Positions 48,554 through 56,046 of a DNA stretch of 64,000 bases are shown here, piece after piece (positions within the stretch are counted from its first letter, which is position 1; each line of letters starts with the position of its first letter). The stretch lies in contig JAPUFC010000030.1 of the NCBI GenBank assembly GCA_027492275.1, positions 1-64,000 on the forward strand, read 5' to 3'. The stretch is from Mesorhizobium sp. GTDB lineage: Bacteria; Pseudomonadota; Alphaproteobacteria; Rhizobiales; Rhizobiaceae. Below the pieces are notes generated by a model. The model was given only the letters and a program-made list of their open reading frames with translations, was not told where the DNA came from and did no database searches. The translations under genes and the position numbers were made by a program.

Positions 48554-49506
48554 GCGAGAGCGTCCCGAAGCGCTTTCAGGCTGCCGCCAACCTTCACGGC
48601 GCCGGGCAGCGGATGCCCGACGACGCGTTCGGCCAGCACGGCCGCGTCGATCAGGGCCTCGAGATCGACGCCGGTTTCGATCCCCATCTCCTGAAGCATG
48701 AAGACCATGTCCTCGGTGCATACGTTGCCCGCCGCTCCCTTGTGCGCGGCGAACGGACAGCCGCCCAGGCCGCCGATGGCCGTGTCGAACATGTCGATGC
48801 CCATCTCCAGGCCGGCATAGGCGTTGGCCAGGCCAAGACCGCGCGTGTCGTGCAGGTGCAGCACCAGCTTGTGGTCGGGATAGCGGTTGCGCACCGCGCC
48901 CACCACACGCTTGATGGAGGACGGCGTGGCCCAGGCCATCGTGTCGGCGAGCGAGATGATGCGCGGGTTCACCTGCAGTTCGCCGGCCAACTCCTTCATG
49001 TCGGCAATGGCGCCAAGGACCTTGTCGATGCCGATGTCGCCCTCGAAATTGCAGCCGAACACCGCCATGATCGCGATCCTCTCGATGGAGAGGCCGGCTT
49101 GCATGTAGCAGGCCGCCATGGCGCGCTGCTCGGCGATGTTCGCCAGCCGGTCGACGCCCTGGTTGCGCTGGATGAATTTCTCCGAAGCCGAGGCGATGAG
49201 CGAGCCGTAGAGGTCGAGGCGGTCGCTGGACACGGCGCGCTCGACGCCGCGCTTGTTGAGGCAAAGCGCCGAGTAGTGCACCCCCGGACGGCGCTCGTAG
49301 CGCCGCACGACCTCCTCGGCATCCGCCATGCCCGGCACCCGCTTCGGGTTGACGAAGGAAACCATCTGGATCTCGCTCAGCCCGGTCCGCGACAGGGCAT
49401 CGATGAGCGCGACCTTGTCGGCGGTCGCGATCGGCCCTGGTTCGATCTGGAAGCCTTCGCGAGGCCCCTCCTCGCGAATGTTCACGAAGGACGGAATGTC
49501 GGACAC
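48550..49506 (-). CDS. Hydroxymethylglutaryl-CoA lyase-like enzyme
   Basis: A 318-residue TIM-barrel enzyme of the HMGL-like family, which cleaves 3-hydroxy-3-methylglutaryl-CoA-type substrates to acetyl-CoA and a keto acid. Metal ligands His217 and His219 (HLHDTRG), Asn261 (GNVCTED) and the catalytic Cys250 (GLGGCPFA) are kept. The N-terminal motif reads GPREGFQ rather than GPRDGLQ, so the metal-binding Asp is Glu17. This suggests a subfamily with another acyl-CoA substrate. It is divergent from the DapA-family gene and coupled to the Rossmann protein. Confidence 0.87.
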   Translation of the reverse strand: MSDIPSFVNIREEGPREGFQIEPGPIATADKVALIDALSRTGLSEIQMVSFVNPKRVPGMADAEEVVRRYERRPGVHYSALCLNKRGVERAVSSDRLDLYGSLIASASEKFIQRNQGVDRLANIAEQRAMAACYMQAGLSIERIAIMAVFGCNFEGDIGIDKVLGAIADMKELAGELQVNPRIISLADTMAWATPSSIKRVVGAVRNRYPDHKLVLHLHDTRGLGLANAYAGLEMGIDMFDTAIGGLGGCPFAAHKGAAGNVCTEDMVFMLQEMGIETGVDLEALIDAAVLAERVVGHPLPGAVKVGGSLKALRDALA

Positions 49507-49668
49507 TGCAATTCTCCCAATCTGGCGTCGTGCCGTGGTTTTAGCGGCAAACGGCTTTCCATCTCAATATAATTTTTCCTATTACGTCTTGACCGACTGG
49601 ATACGACAATTTTACCGTATAGCAACAGCCGGACTCGGCTGCCGAAACGGACGACCCTTGGAGTTCCA
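49507..49668. promoter_or_regulatory. Divergent intergenic promoter region
   Basis: A 162-base, clearly AT-richer region between the divergent lyase and DapA-family genes. It contains TTGACC at 49589-49594, a possible -35 element for the rightward genes, with AT-rich ATTTTACCGTAT about 20 bases further on. On the leftward side, AATATAATTTTT is a candidate -10 area. The exact promoters are not certain. Confidence 0.4.
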
Positions 49669-50598
49669 ATGAGCGCTGCGGCTTTCGCGGGCATCTACCC
49701 GGCCTTTCCGACACCGACCACGGATACCGGCCTCGTCGACGAGCACGCCTTGCGTGCGCTTCTGCGTTTCCTTCTCGCCAGCGGCGTCTCGGGCCTGGTT
49801 CCGGTCGGCGGCACCGGCGAATTCACGGCGCTGTCGCCCAAGGCGCGCATGCGCGCCGTCGAGATCACGGTCGAGGAGAGCGCCGGTCGCGTGCCCGTCA
49901 TAGCCGGCGTGCTGTCGCCGGGCTACGCCGAGGCGGTGGAGATGGGCAACGCCTTCAGGCAGGCCGGCGTGCAGGCGCTGCTGGTGCTGGCGCCCTTCTA
50001 TGTGCGGCCGACGCAGGAGGCGATCCGCAGCTATTTCTCCGCCTACCGCAACGATGTCGATCTGCCCGTCCTGTTCTACGACATTCCCGGCAAGACCGCC
50101 GTCGTCACCGCCTCCTCCACGGTGATCGAGATGGCGCGCGACGGCTCCATCGTGGGCATGAAGGCCTGCAACACCGACATGCACCATTTCAACCAGATCA
50201 TGACGTCGGTCGCGCCCGGTTTTTCAGCGTTGAGCGGCGAGGACACGCTGTTTCCCTTCCACATGGCGATGGGCGCCTGCGGGGGAATCCTGGCCACCGC
50301 CACCATCATGCCGCATTACTGGCTGCGCATGCTGGCCACCGCGAATGCGGGCGACATCAGGAAGGCCGTCGAGATGCAGCAGGTTCTGGTGCCATTTCTC
50401 GACGCCGTGTTTTCGGAGACCAATCCCGGCCCGCTGAAGGACGCGCTGTCGATCCTCGGTCTGCCCTCGGGCAAGGCATTGCGGCCGCTTTCGGAGCCGA
50501 GCGCGCGGACCCGGGAACGGCTGGTGACCGAGATCGCCGCGCTCAGGGCGCGCGGCGTGATCCAGCCGCTCGGCTCCATCGAGCGCCTGGTGTCGTGA
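49669..50598 (+). CDS. Dihydrodipicolinate synthase/N-acetylneuraminate lyase family aldolase
   Basis: A 309-residue class I aldolase-type TIM barrel. The Schiff-base Lys is in IVGMKACNTD and the conserved Tyr in FYDIPGKTAV. The motif VGGTGEFTALS has GGTGEF where DHDPS has GTTGES, as in the 5-keto-4-deoxyglucarate dehydratase branch, so this is probably not the lysine-pathway DapA. It would cleave or dehydrate a pyruvate-derived keto acid. GGAG lies 6 bases before the ATG. First gene of a rightward run that continues with the CoA-transferase 7 bases later. Confidence 0.87.
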   Translation: MSAAAFAGIYPAFPTPTTDTGLVDEHALRALLRFLLASGVSGLVPVGGTGEFTALSPKARMRAVEITVEESAGRVPVIAGVLSPGYAEAVEMGNAFRQAGVQALLVLAPFYVRPTQEAIRSYFSAYRNDVDLPVLFYDIPGKTAVVTASSTVIEMARDGSIVGMKACNTDMHHFNQIMTSVAPGFSALSGEDTLFPFHMAMGACGGILATATIMPHYWLRMLATANAGDIRKAVEMQQVLVPFLDAVFSETNPGPLKDALSILGLPSGKALRPLSEPSARTRERLVTEIAALRARGVIQPLGSIERLVS

Positions 50599-50605
50599 GC
50601 CGGAC

Positions 50606-51841
50606 ATGACGGGTCCGCTCAACAAGCTCAAGGTGGTCGAGATCGGCGTCGCCATGGCCGGTCCCTACGCCGCCATGATGCTGGCCGACTACGGCGCCGA
50701 CGTGGTGAAGATCGAGCGAACGGGCCTCGGCGACGACAGCCGCCAGTGGCCGCCTTTCTTCCACGGCAGCCTCGGCTACTACTTCGCCTCGGCCAACCGC
50801 AACAAGCGCAGCGTCGCGCTGGACCTGAAGACGCCGGAAGGCGTCGGGATCGCGCGCCGGCTGATCGCGGGCGCGGATGTGCTGATCGACAATTATCGTC
50901 CGGGTGTGCTGGAGCGGCTGGGCCTCGGCTACGAGGCGCTGTCGGCCTCCAATCCGGGCCTGATCCATTGCTCGATAAGCGGTTTCGGGCTCACCGGGCC
51001 GCGCCGCAACGATGCGGCCAACGACCTGTTCATGCAGGCCTTTTCCGGCGGCATGAGCATCACCGGCGAGCCCGGCGGCGGCCCCGTCAAGATGGCGATC
51101 TCGGTGGCCGACATCGGCGCCGGCCTCTACGCGACCGTCGGCATCCTGATGGCGCTGGAAGCGCGCCGCCGGACCGGCGTCGGGCAGCGGCTGGACACAT
51201 CCCTGCTGGAAGGGCAGATCGCGATGCTGTCCTACCATCTCACCAACTATTTCTCCACCGGCGTCAATCCGGGCCCGACGGGCAGCGGCACGGGCATCGG
51301 CGTACCCTATCAGGCGTTTCGCGCCTCGGACGACTGGGTGGTGATCGCCGTGTTCAACGACCGCATGTGGGCCGATTTCTGCCGCGCCGTGGGGCGCGAG
51401 GCGTGGGAGAAGGACCCGCGTTTCGTTAACGCCAGCGAGCGGCTGAGGAACCGCGAGGTGCTGATCGCCCTGATTTCCGGCCTCGTCGCCGAGCGGGGCG
51501 CCCTCGAATGGGAGGCCGTCCTCCAGGCGGTCGGCGTGCCGTGCACGCGGGTCAACCGCATCGAGCAGATCGTGGCCGACGAGCAAGTGGTCGCCCGCGA
51601 CATGATCGTTGAATTGGACGCACCGGGCGTCGGCGCGATCCGCATGGCGGGCCTGCCCATCAAGTTCGGCCGGACCCCCGGGGCGCTCGTCTCGCCCCCG
51701 CCGGTGCTCGGTCAGCACACCCGCGAGGTGCTGCGCGAGCTGTCCATGCCGGACGACGAGATCGCGGCGCTGGCTGCGAAGGGCGTCGTCGAATGCTCCG
51801 AGGAAAACCGGCAAAAGACTGCGAAGGATAGCGCCGCATGA
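50606..51841 (+). CDS. CaiB/BaiF family CoA-transferase
   Basis: A 411-residue class III CoA-transferase that moves CoA between carboxylic acids. It has the family N-terminus VVEIGVAMAGPYAAMMLADYGADVVKIE, an RSVALDLKTPEG segment, and the catalytic Asp169 in VADIGAGLY, the same number as in formyl-CoA transferase. It would activate the pathway acid to its CoA thioester, probably using another acyl-CoA as donor. The end overlaps the next gene by ATGA. Confidence 0.92.
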   Translation: MTGPLNKLKVVEIGVAMAGPYAAMMLADYGADVVKIERTGLGDDSRQWPPFFHGSLGYYFASANRNKRSVALDLKTPEGVGIARRLIAGADVLIDNYRPGVLERLGLGYEALSASNPGLIHCSISGFGLTGPRRNDAANDLFMQAFSGGMSITGEPGGGPVKMAISVADIGAGLYATVGILMALEARRRTGVGQRLDTSLLEGQIAMLSYHLTNYFSTGVNPGPTGSGTGIGVPYQAFRASDDWVVIAVFNDRMWADFCRAVGREAWEKDPRFVNASERLRNREVLIALISGLVAERGALEWEAVLQAVGVPCTRVNRIEQIVADEQVVARDMIVELDAPGVGAIRMAGLPIKFGRTPGALVSPPPVLGQHTREVLRELSMPDDEIAALAAKGVVECSEENRQKTAKDSAA

Positions 51842-52353
51842 GCATCCTGACGGACGAAATCCGCTTCTATGTCGGCAAGCAGAGCGAGCGCGTATTCGCC
51901 TGCGACCCGGTGGAGAAGGGCGCGGTGCGCCGCTTCGCCCAGGCCATCATGGACGAGCAGCCGAAATACGGCGCCGAGGGCATCGACGAGGGCGGCCAGT
52001 CGCTGGCGCCGCCGCTGTTTCCGCCCTTCATGTTCCGGCGGCCGCTGGGAACCGAGGACCCGATCAGCAAGCGCGCCGAGGACCCGGACTTCGACGGGCT
52101 GACGCTGTCGGTCAACACCGGGCTCCCCGATCTGCCGCTGCCCGGCCTGGCGCTGCTCAACGGCGGCGCGGAGATCGAATTCTACCGCCATGCCCGCCAC
52201 GGCGAATGGGTCAGCCAGCGATCGCGCTATTCCGACATCTACGAGCGCGAGTCCAAGAAGGGCCCCATGCTCTTCGTCGTGACCGAAACGGACTACGAGA
52301 CGCGCGGCGGCGACCTCCTCGTGCGCGTGCGCCAAGTCAACATCAGGCGGTGA
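51838..52353 (+). CDS. FAS1-like dehydratase (MaoC N-terminal type hotdog) subunit
   Basis: A 171-residue hotdog-fold protein resembling the MaoC-dehydratase N-terminal half: FACDPVEKGAVRRFAQAIMDEQPKYG, then LAPPLFPPFMFRRPLG and VSQRSRYSDIYERESKKGPMLFVVTETDY. Such subunits pair with a catalytic MaoC protein to form a split hydratase, as in mesaconyl- or methylfumaryl-CoA hydratases. It is coupled to the CoA-transferase by a 4-base overlap and to the MaoC gene by a 2-base gap. Confidence 0.83.
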   Translation: MSILTDEIRFYVGKQSERVFACDPVEKGAVRRFAQAIMDEQPKYGAEGIDEGGQSLAPPLFPPFMFRRPLGTEDPISKRAEDPDFDGLTLSVNTGLPDLPLPGLALLNGGAEIEFYRHARHGEWVSQRSRYSDIYERESKKGPMLFVVTETDYETRGGDLLVRVRQVNIRR

Positions 52354-52355
52354 CC

Positions 52356-52847
52356 ATGGCCGAGCAAGCATTGTCCTTCGAAGACGTAGCGGTGGGCATG
52401 GACGTGCCGGCGCTGGCGCGCGGCCCGATGACCACCGTCCACCTGATGCGCTGGTCGGCCTGCACGGAGAACTGGCACAAGATCCACTACGACCGGCCTT
52501 TCTCGATGGAGCACGACAAGCTGCCCGGCCTTCTCATCCACGGGTCGCTGAAGCAGCAGTTCCTGTTCCAGGTTCTGGAGAACTGGGTCGCGCCGCGCGG
52601 CTGGGTGTGGAAGGTGAACTTCCAGTTCCGGGCCATGAACCTCGTCGGCGAGACGCTGTCGGTATGGGCCAGGGTGACGGGCACCGAGCGGCTCGCCGAC
52701 TACGGGCTCGCGACGCTGGATATCGGCATACGCAATGCCGCCGACGGCGCCGAATCGACGCCCGGCACCGCCACCGTGGCGCTGCCGTTCCGCGCCGGCC
52801 CGCCCCTGCCTTCTCCCTTCGCGCCTCCCGTGAAAATTCCAGCCTAG
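52356..52847 (+). CDS. MaoC-family hotdog hydratase/dehydratase subunit
   Basis: A 163-residue hotdog protein. The hydratase motif region reads ENWHKIHYD (Glu38 to Asp46): the catalytic His44 and the following Tyr-Asp are kept, while the usual Asp of the DxNPxHxD motif is replaced by Asn39. LPGLLIHGSLKQQFLFQVLENW follows. Together with the preceding FAS1-like subunit it should form one enoyl-CoA hydratase. A GTG two codons upstream is a possible alternative start. The next gene is an acyl-CoA dehydrogenase, in line with a beta-oxidation-like order. Confidence 0.83.
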   Translation: MAEQALSFEDVAVGMDVPALARGPMTTVHLMRWSACTENWHKIHYDRPFSMEHDKLPGLLIHGSLKQQFLFQVLENWVAPRGWVWKVNFQFRAMNLVGETLSVWARVTGTERLADYGLATLDIGIRNAADGAESTPGTATVALPFRAGPPLPSPFAPPVKIPA

Positions 52848-52869
52848 ATCCCGACAAGAGCCTGCGCCC

Positions 52870-54081
52870 ATGACATCGACGGCCGAAGAAACAGCAGCCT
52901 TCCAGCTTCCTCCCGCGATCCAGGAGTATCGCGATCTCGCGCGCCGCATCGTGCGCGAGGAGCTGATGCCGCTCGAACAGGAATATCTCGCCAGCAAGAA
53001 TACGGCCTACGGCCTGATGGGCATCCAGAACCTTCGCGCCGCCTTCGATGCCGAGACCGTCGCGCGGCTGGTGAAGATCTCGCGCGACACCGGGCTCTGG
53101 TACCTGCTGGTTTCCGAGGAATATGGCGGTCTCGGCCTGCCGCTGCTGGCCAAGGTGGTGATCGAGGAGGAGTTCGAATACTGCTCGGTCCCGTTCCCCT
53201 TCGCCAACGTTCCGAACATCCTCTACGAATGCAGGGGCGAGCAGGTCGACCGCTACCTGACCCCCATCATGGAGGGGGAAAAAACCTACTGCTTCGCCCA
53301 GACCGAGCCGAACGCCGGCTCCGACCCCGGCGGGATGATGAAGACAAGCGCCGTGCGCGACGGCGACCACTGGGTCATCAACGGCTCGAAGATGTGGATC
53401 TCGAACGCGCACGAATCCGACGTGGTCATGGTCCAGGCCGTGACGGACCCGGCCAAGCGCCAGCGCGGCGGCATCACCATGTTCGTCATGGATCGCCATC
53501 ACCCCGGCATCAAGATCGAGGAACAGGGGCTCGCGACCTGGATCGACAACGGCCGCCACGCGCAATACCTGGTCCATTTCGACAATGTCCGCGTCGATGA
53601 ATCCAACGTGCTCGGCGAGGTCGGCAAGGGTTTCAATCTCGGCCAGAAATGGCTGATGATCCACGACCGCCTGCTGCGCGGCCCCTATGCGCTGGGCAAG
53701 ATGCGCCGCGCGCTGGACATGTCCGTCGAGTGGTCGAAGCAGCGCGAGACGTTCGGCAGGCCCATCGCCGAACGGCAGGCGATCCAGTGGAAGCTGGTGG
53801 ACATGTATGTCGACATCCAGGCATTGCAGTCGATGACCTACACGGTCGCGGCCCGCGCCGACGCCGGCGAGGACGTGCGCAACGAGGCGGCGCTGGTCAA
53901 GCTGGTGTCCGGCGACTGGGGCGCGCGGACCATCGACCGCGCCATCCAGATCCACGGCGCCATGGGCGAGTCGCTGCAACTCCCCCTCACCCGCTTCTAT
54001 CGGCTTCTCCGGCACGCGCAGATCGGCGGCGGCACGAGCGAAATCCAGCGCATGCTGATCGCGCGGCAACTGCTGAAATAG
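52870..54081 (+). CDS. Acyl-CoA dehydrogenase family protein
   Basis: A 403-residue flavoenzyme for alpha,beta-dehydrogenation of an acyl-CoA. The FAD/substrate signature is FAQTEPNAGSDPGGM with WVINGSKMWISNA; SKQRETFGRPIAERQAIQWKLVDM and IQIHGAMGES follow. The C-terminal motif reads RHAQIGGGTSEIQRM, so the usual catalytic Glu of the YEGT motif is Gly. Such enzymes take their base from an earlier helix; here that position (near HDRLLRGP, about residue 260) seems to be Asp. The ATG lies 22 bases after the MaoC gene. Confidence 0.9.
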   Translation: MTSTAEETAAFQLPPAIQEYRDLARRIVREELMPLEQEYLASKNTAYGLMGIQNLRAAFDAETVARLVKISRDTGLWYLLVSEEYGGLGLPLLAKVVIEEEFEYCSVPFPFANVPNILYECRGEQVDRYLTPIMEGEKTYCFAQTEPNAGSDPGGMMKTSAVRDGDHWVINGSKMWISNAHESDVVMVQAVTDPAKRQRGGITMFVMDRHHPGIKIEEQGLATWIDNGRHAQYLVHFDNVRVDESNVLGEVGKGFNLGQKWLMIHDRLLRGPYALGKMRRALDMSVEWSKQRETFGRPIAERQAIQWKLVDMYVDIQALQSMTYTVAARADAGEDVRNEAALVKLVSGDWGARTIDRAIQIHGAMGESLQLPLTRFYRLLRHAQIGGGTSEIQRMLIARQLLK

Positions 54082-54090
54082 GAGGCTTCG

Positions 54091-55077
54091 TTGGGCCGTT
54101 TCCTCTCCGTCGTTGCGAAGCCCGGCGAGCGCGTCTGCCAGCGCGTCCGCGTGGCGGATTTTTCCGACGGAAGCCCCGTCACCATTCCCGTGGCCGTGTT
54201 GGCCGGACGGCGCGACGGACCGGTGCTCTATGTGCAGGCCGGCATTCACGGCGACGAGCACACCGGCATCGACATGGCATGGCGTCTGATCCAGGACACC
54301 GACCTGGAAGCCTTGTCCGGCACGCTGGTCGTGTTGCCCATCGCCAACCCGCCCTCCTATCTCACCCGTTCGCGCGGCTACATGCTGGAGGAGCGCTTCC
54401 TTCAGGACGCCAACCGGCTGTTCCCGGGCAACCATGACGGACTGCTCACCGAGCGCATCTCGGCCGTGCTGTTCGAGGATTTCCTCCTGCAGGCGGATTT
54501 CAGCATCGACATCCATTGCCCGCTCGACGGGTCCGAGATGGTTTGCTTCTCGCATGTCGGCTCGGCCCAGGACGGCGACGGCCATTTCGCCAGGCGGGAA
54601 GGGTTAGCGACCGCCTTCGGCGCGCCGTTCATGTTCTATCGGCCCCAGCACCTCAAGCTCGGATCGAGCGACATGACGCGCAGCCTCGCCTTCCAGGCCG
54701 AGCAGGCGAAGCGCGCCATGATCATGGTCGAGCTCGGACTGTCGCGCACGATCAACAAGGCTGCGTCGGATTTCGGCGTGGCCGGCATCGGCCGCATCAT
54801 GCAGGCTATGGGAATGCTGCCGCAGGAAGGCGAGCTGCCCAGGCCCGGACGTCGCTTCTCCTCCATCCGCCTGCTGCACGGCAATCGCGGCGGAGGCCTT
54901 CGCCTCACCGCGCCGCTGGGCGCCGACGTCAGCGCCGGACAGGAGATCGGCACCATCGTCGATGCCTTCGGCGCCCCGGTGGAAACGCTGGTGTCGCCGT
55001 GGGACGGGTTCGTGATGCGCCGGATGACGTACGGCGCCATCGCAACGGGCGCCGAAGTCGTCTGGATCGGTCAATAA
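54091..55077 (+). CDS. Succinylglutamate desuccinylase/aspartoacylase-family hydrolase
   Basis: A 328-residue zinc carboxypeptidase-like deacylase. Zinc ligands are His53 and Glu56 (GIHGDEHTG) and His142 (DIHCP). The substrate-binding Asn-Arg is in DANRLFPG and the catalytic Glu214 in MVELGLSR. A C-terminal beta-rich domain follows (about 240-328). It would hydrolyse an N-acyl amide or related bond. The TTG start has GGAGG 6 bases upstream. It follows the acyl-CoA dehydrogenase by 9 bases, so it belongs to the same message. Confidence 0.86.
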   Translation: MGRFLSVVAKPGERVCQRVRVADFSDGSPVTIPVAVLAGRRDGPVLYVQAGIHGDEHTGIDMAWRLIQDTDLEALSGTLVVLPIANPPSYLTRSRGYMLEERFLQDANRLFPGNHDGLLTERISAVLFEDFLLQADFSIDIHCPLDGSEMVCFSHVGSAQDGDGHFARREGLATAFGAPFMFYRPQHLKLGSSDMTRSLAFQAEQAKRAMIMVELGLSRTINKAASDFGVAGIGRIMQAMGMLPQEGELPRPGRRFSSIRLLHGNRGGGLRLTAPLGADVSAGQEIGTIVDAFGAPVETLVSPWDGFVMRRMTYGAIATGAEVVWIGQ

Positions 55078-55095
55078 CAAAACAAGGAACAACGC

Positions 55096-55845
55096 ATGTA
55101 TGGATGGCGCGCGCGCATAGGCCTGCTGATCGCACACTCGAACACGATCATGGAGCCGGAGTTCAACCGGATCGCGCCGGAGGGCGTGTCGATCCATGCC
55201 GGGCGCGTGCGGATCGAGAAGATCACGGTCGAGGGCCTGCGCGACATGAACCGGAATGTCGAGCGCGCGGTGGAGGATCTGAGCGAGATCGACGCCGCTT
55301 CCTTCGCCTATGCCTGCACCGCTGCCAGTTGGGTCGGTTCGCATGACGCGGATCGCGCCATGGCCAAGACGATCGAGGACCGCACCGGGCGCCCCGCCGT
55401 GACCGCCGCCGGCTCCGTGCTCGACGGGCTGCGGGCGCTCGGCGCGAAACGAATCTCGGTCGCGACCCCCTACCCGGAGGACGTGAACGTGCGCGTGAAG
55501 GCCTTCATCGAAAGCCAGGGTTTCGAGGTGCTCGGCATTGGCGGCCAGGACCTCGGCCGGATCGCGCCGCTGCCGCCGCTGGCCGAGGGCGTCGCCTCGC
55601 ACCCCGGTCTTCAACCGCCTTATCTCGCCTACAAGATCGGCAGAAAATGCTTCGTGAAGGGCTCCGACGCGCTGTTCGTCAGCGCCGCCGGCATCCGAAC
55701 CGTCGATGTGCTGGGCGCGCTCGAGCATGACCTCGGGGTGCCGGTCGTGTCCTCGGCGCAAGCGATCATGTGGGCCGCGCTGCGGGCCGCGGGCGTGAAC
55801 GAGCCGATCCCGGGATGCGGCAGGCTGATGACGCTGCCCGGCTAG
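55096..55845 (+). CDS. Arylmalonate decarboxylase/maleate isomerase-family protein with a single active-site Cys
   Basis: A 249-residue Asp/Glu-racemase-superfamily protein. Two long stretches resemble arylmalonate decarboxylase: VLDGLRALGAKRISVATPY and LGVPVVSS. The first catalytic position carries Cys74 (AYACTAAS). The second, Cys in isomerases (SC) and in the decarboxylase, reads SAAG (Ala197), so only the first Cys is present. It could be a decarboxylase, isomerase or racemase with altered stereochemistry. The start has AAGGAACAACGC upstream, 18 bases after the hydrolase gene. Confidence 0.85.
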   Translation: MYGWRARIGLLIAHSNTIMEPEFNRIAPEGVSIHAGRVRIEKITVEGLRDMNRNVERAVEDLSEIDAASFAYACTAASWVGSHDADRAMAKTIEDRTGRPAVTAAGSVLDGLRALGAKRISVATPYPEDVNVRVKAFIESQGFEVLGIGGQDLGRIAPLPPLAEGVASHPGLQPPYLAYKIGRKCFVKGSDALFVSAAGIRTVDVLGALEHDLGVPVVSSAQAIMWAALRAAGVNEPIPGCGRLMTLPG

Positions 55846-56046
55846 CGGGGCAGGCCATAGCGCGCCGGGTCATCCGACCGGCGACGCGAACGCGCGGGGT
55901 CTCGTCTCGCGACGGAGAGGCTTTGCCCTGGCTCACCAGCGCAGCTTGCACAATGTTATCATGATCTTAGACGGATAAACGCTTTACACCCGAAATGTTC
56001 CTATATAGTCTGATTTATCGTATCAAGACGAAACCGGAAAGCTGTC
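55846..56046. promoter_or_regulatory. Intergenic region with candidate promoter
   Basis: An AT-rich 200-base gap. CTTTAC (55982-55987) and TATAGT (56004-56009) are spaced 16 bases and sit 38 bases before the TTG start of the next gene. This suggests that the decarboxylase-like gene and the TctCBA genes have their own promoter. Confidence 0.45.
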
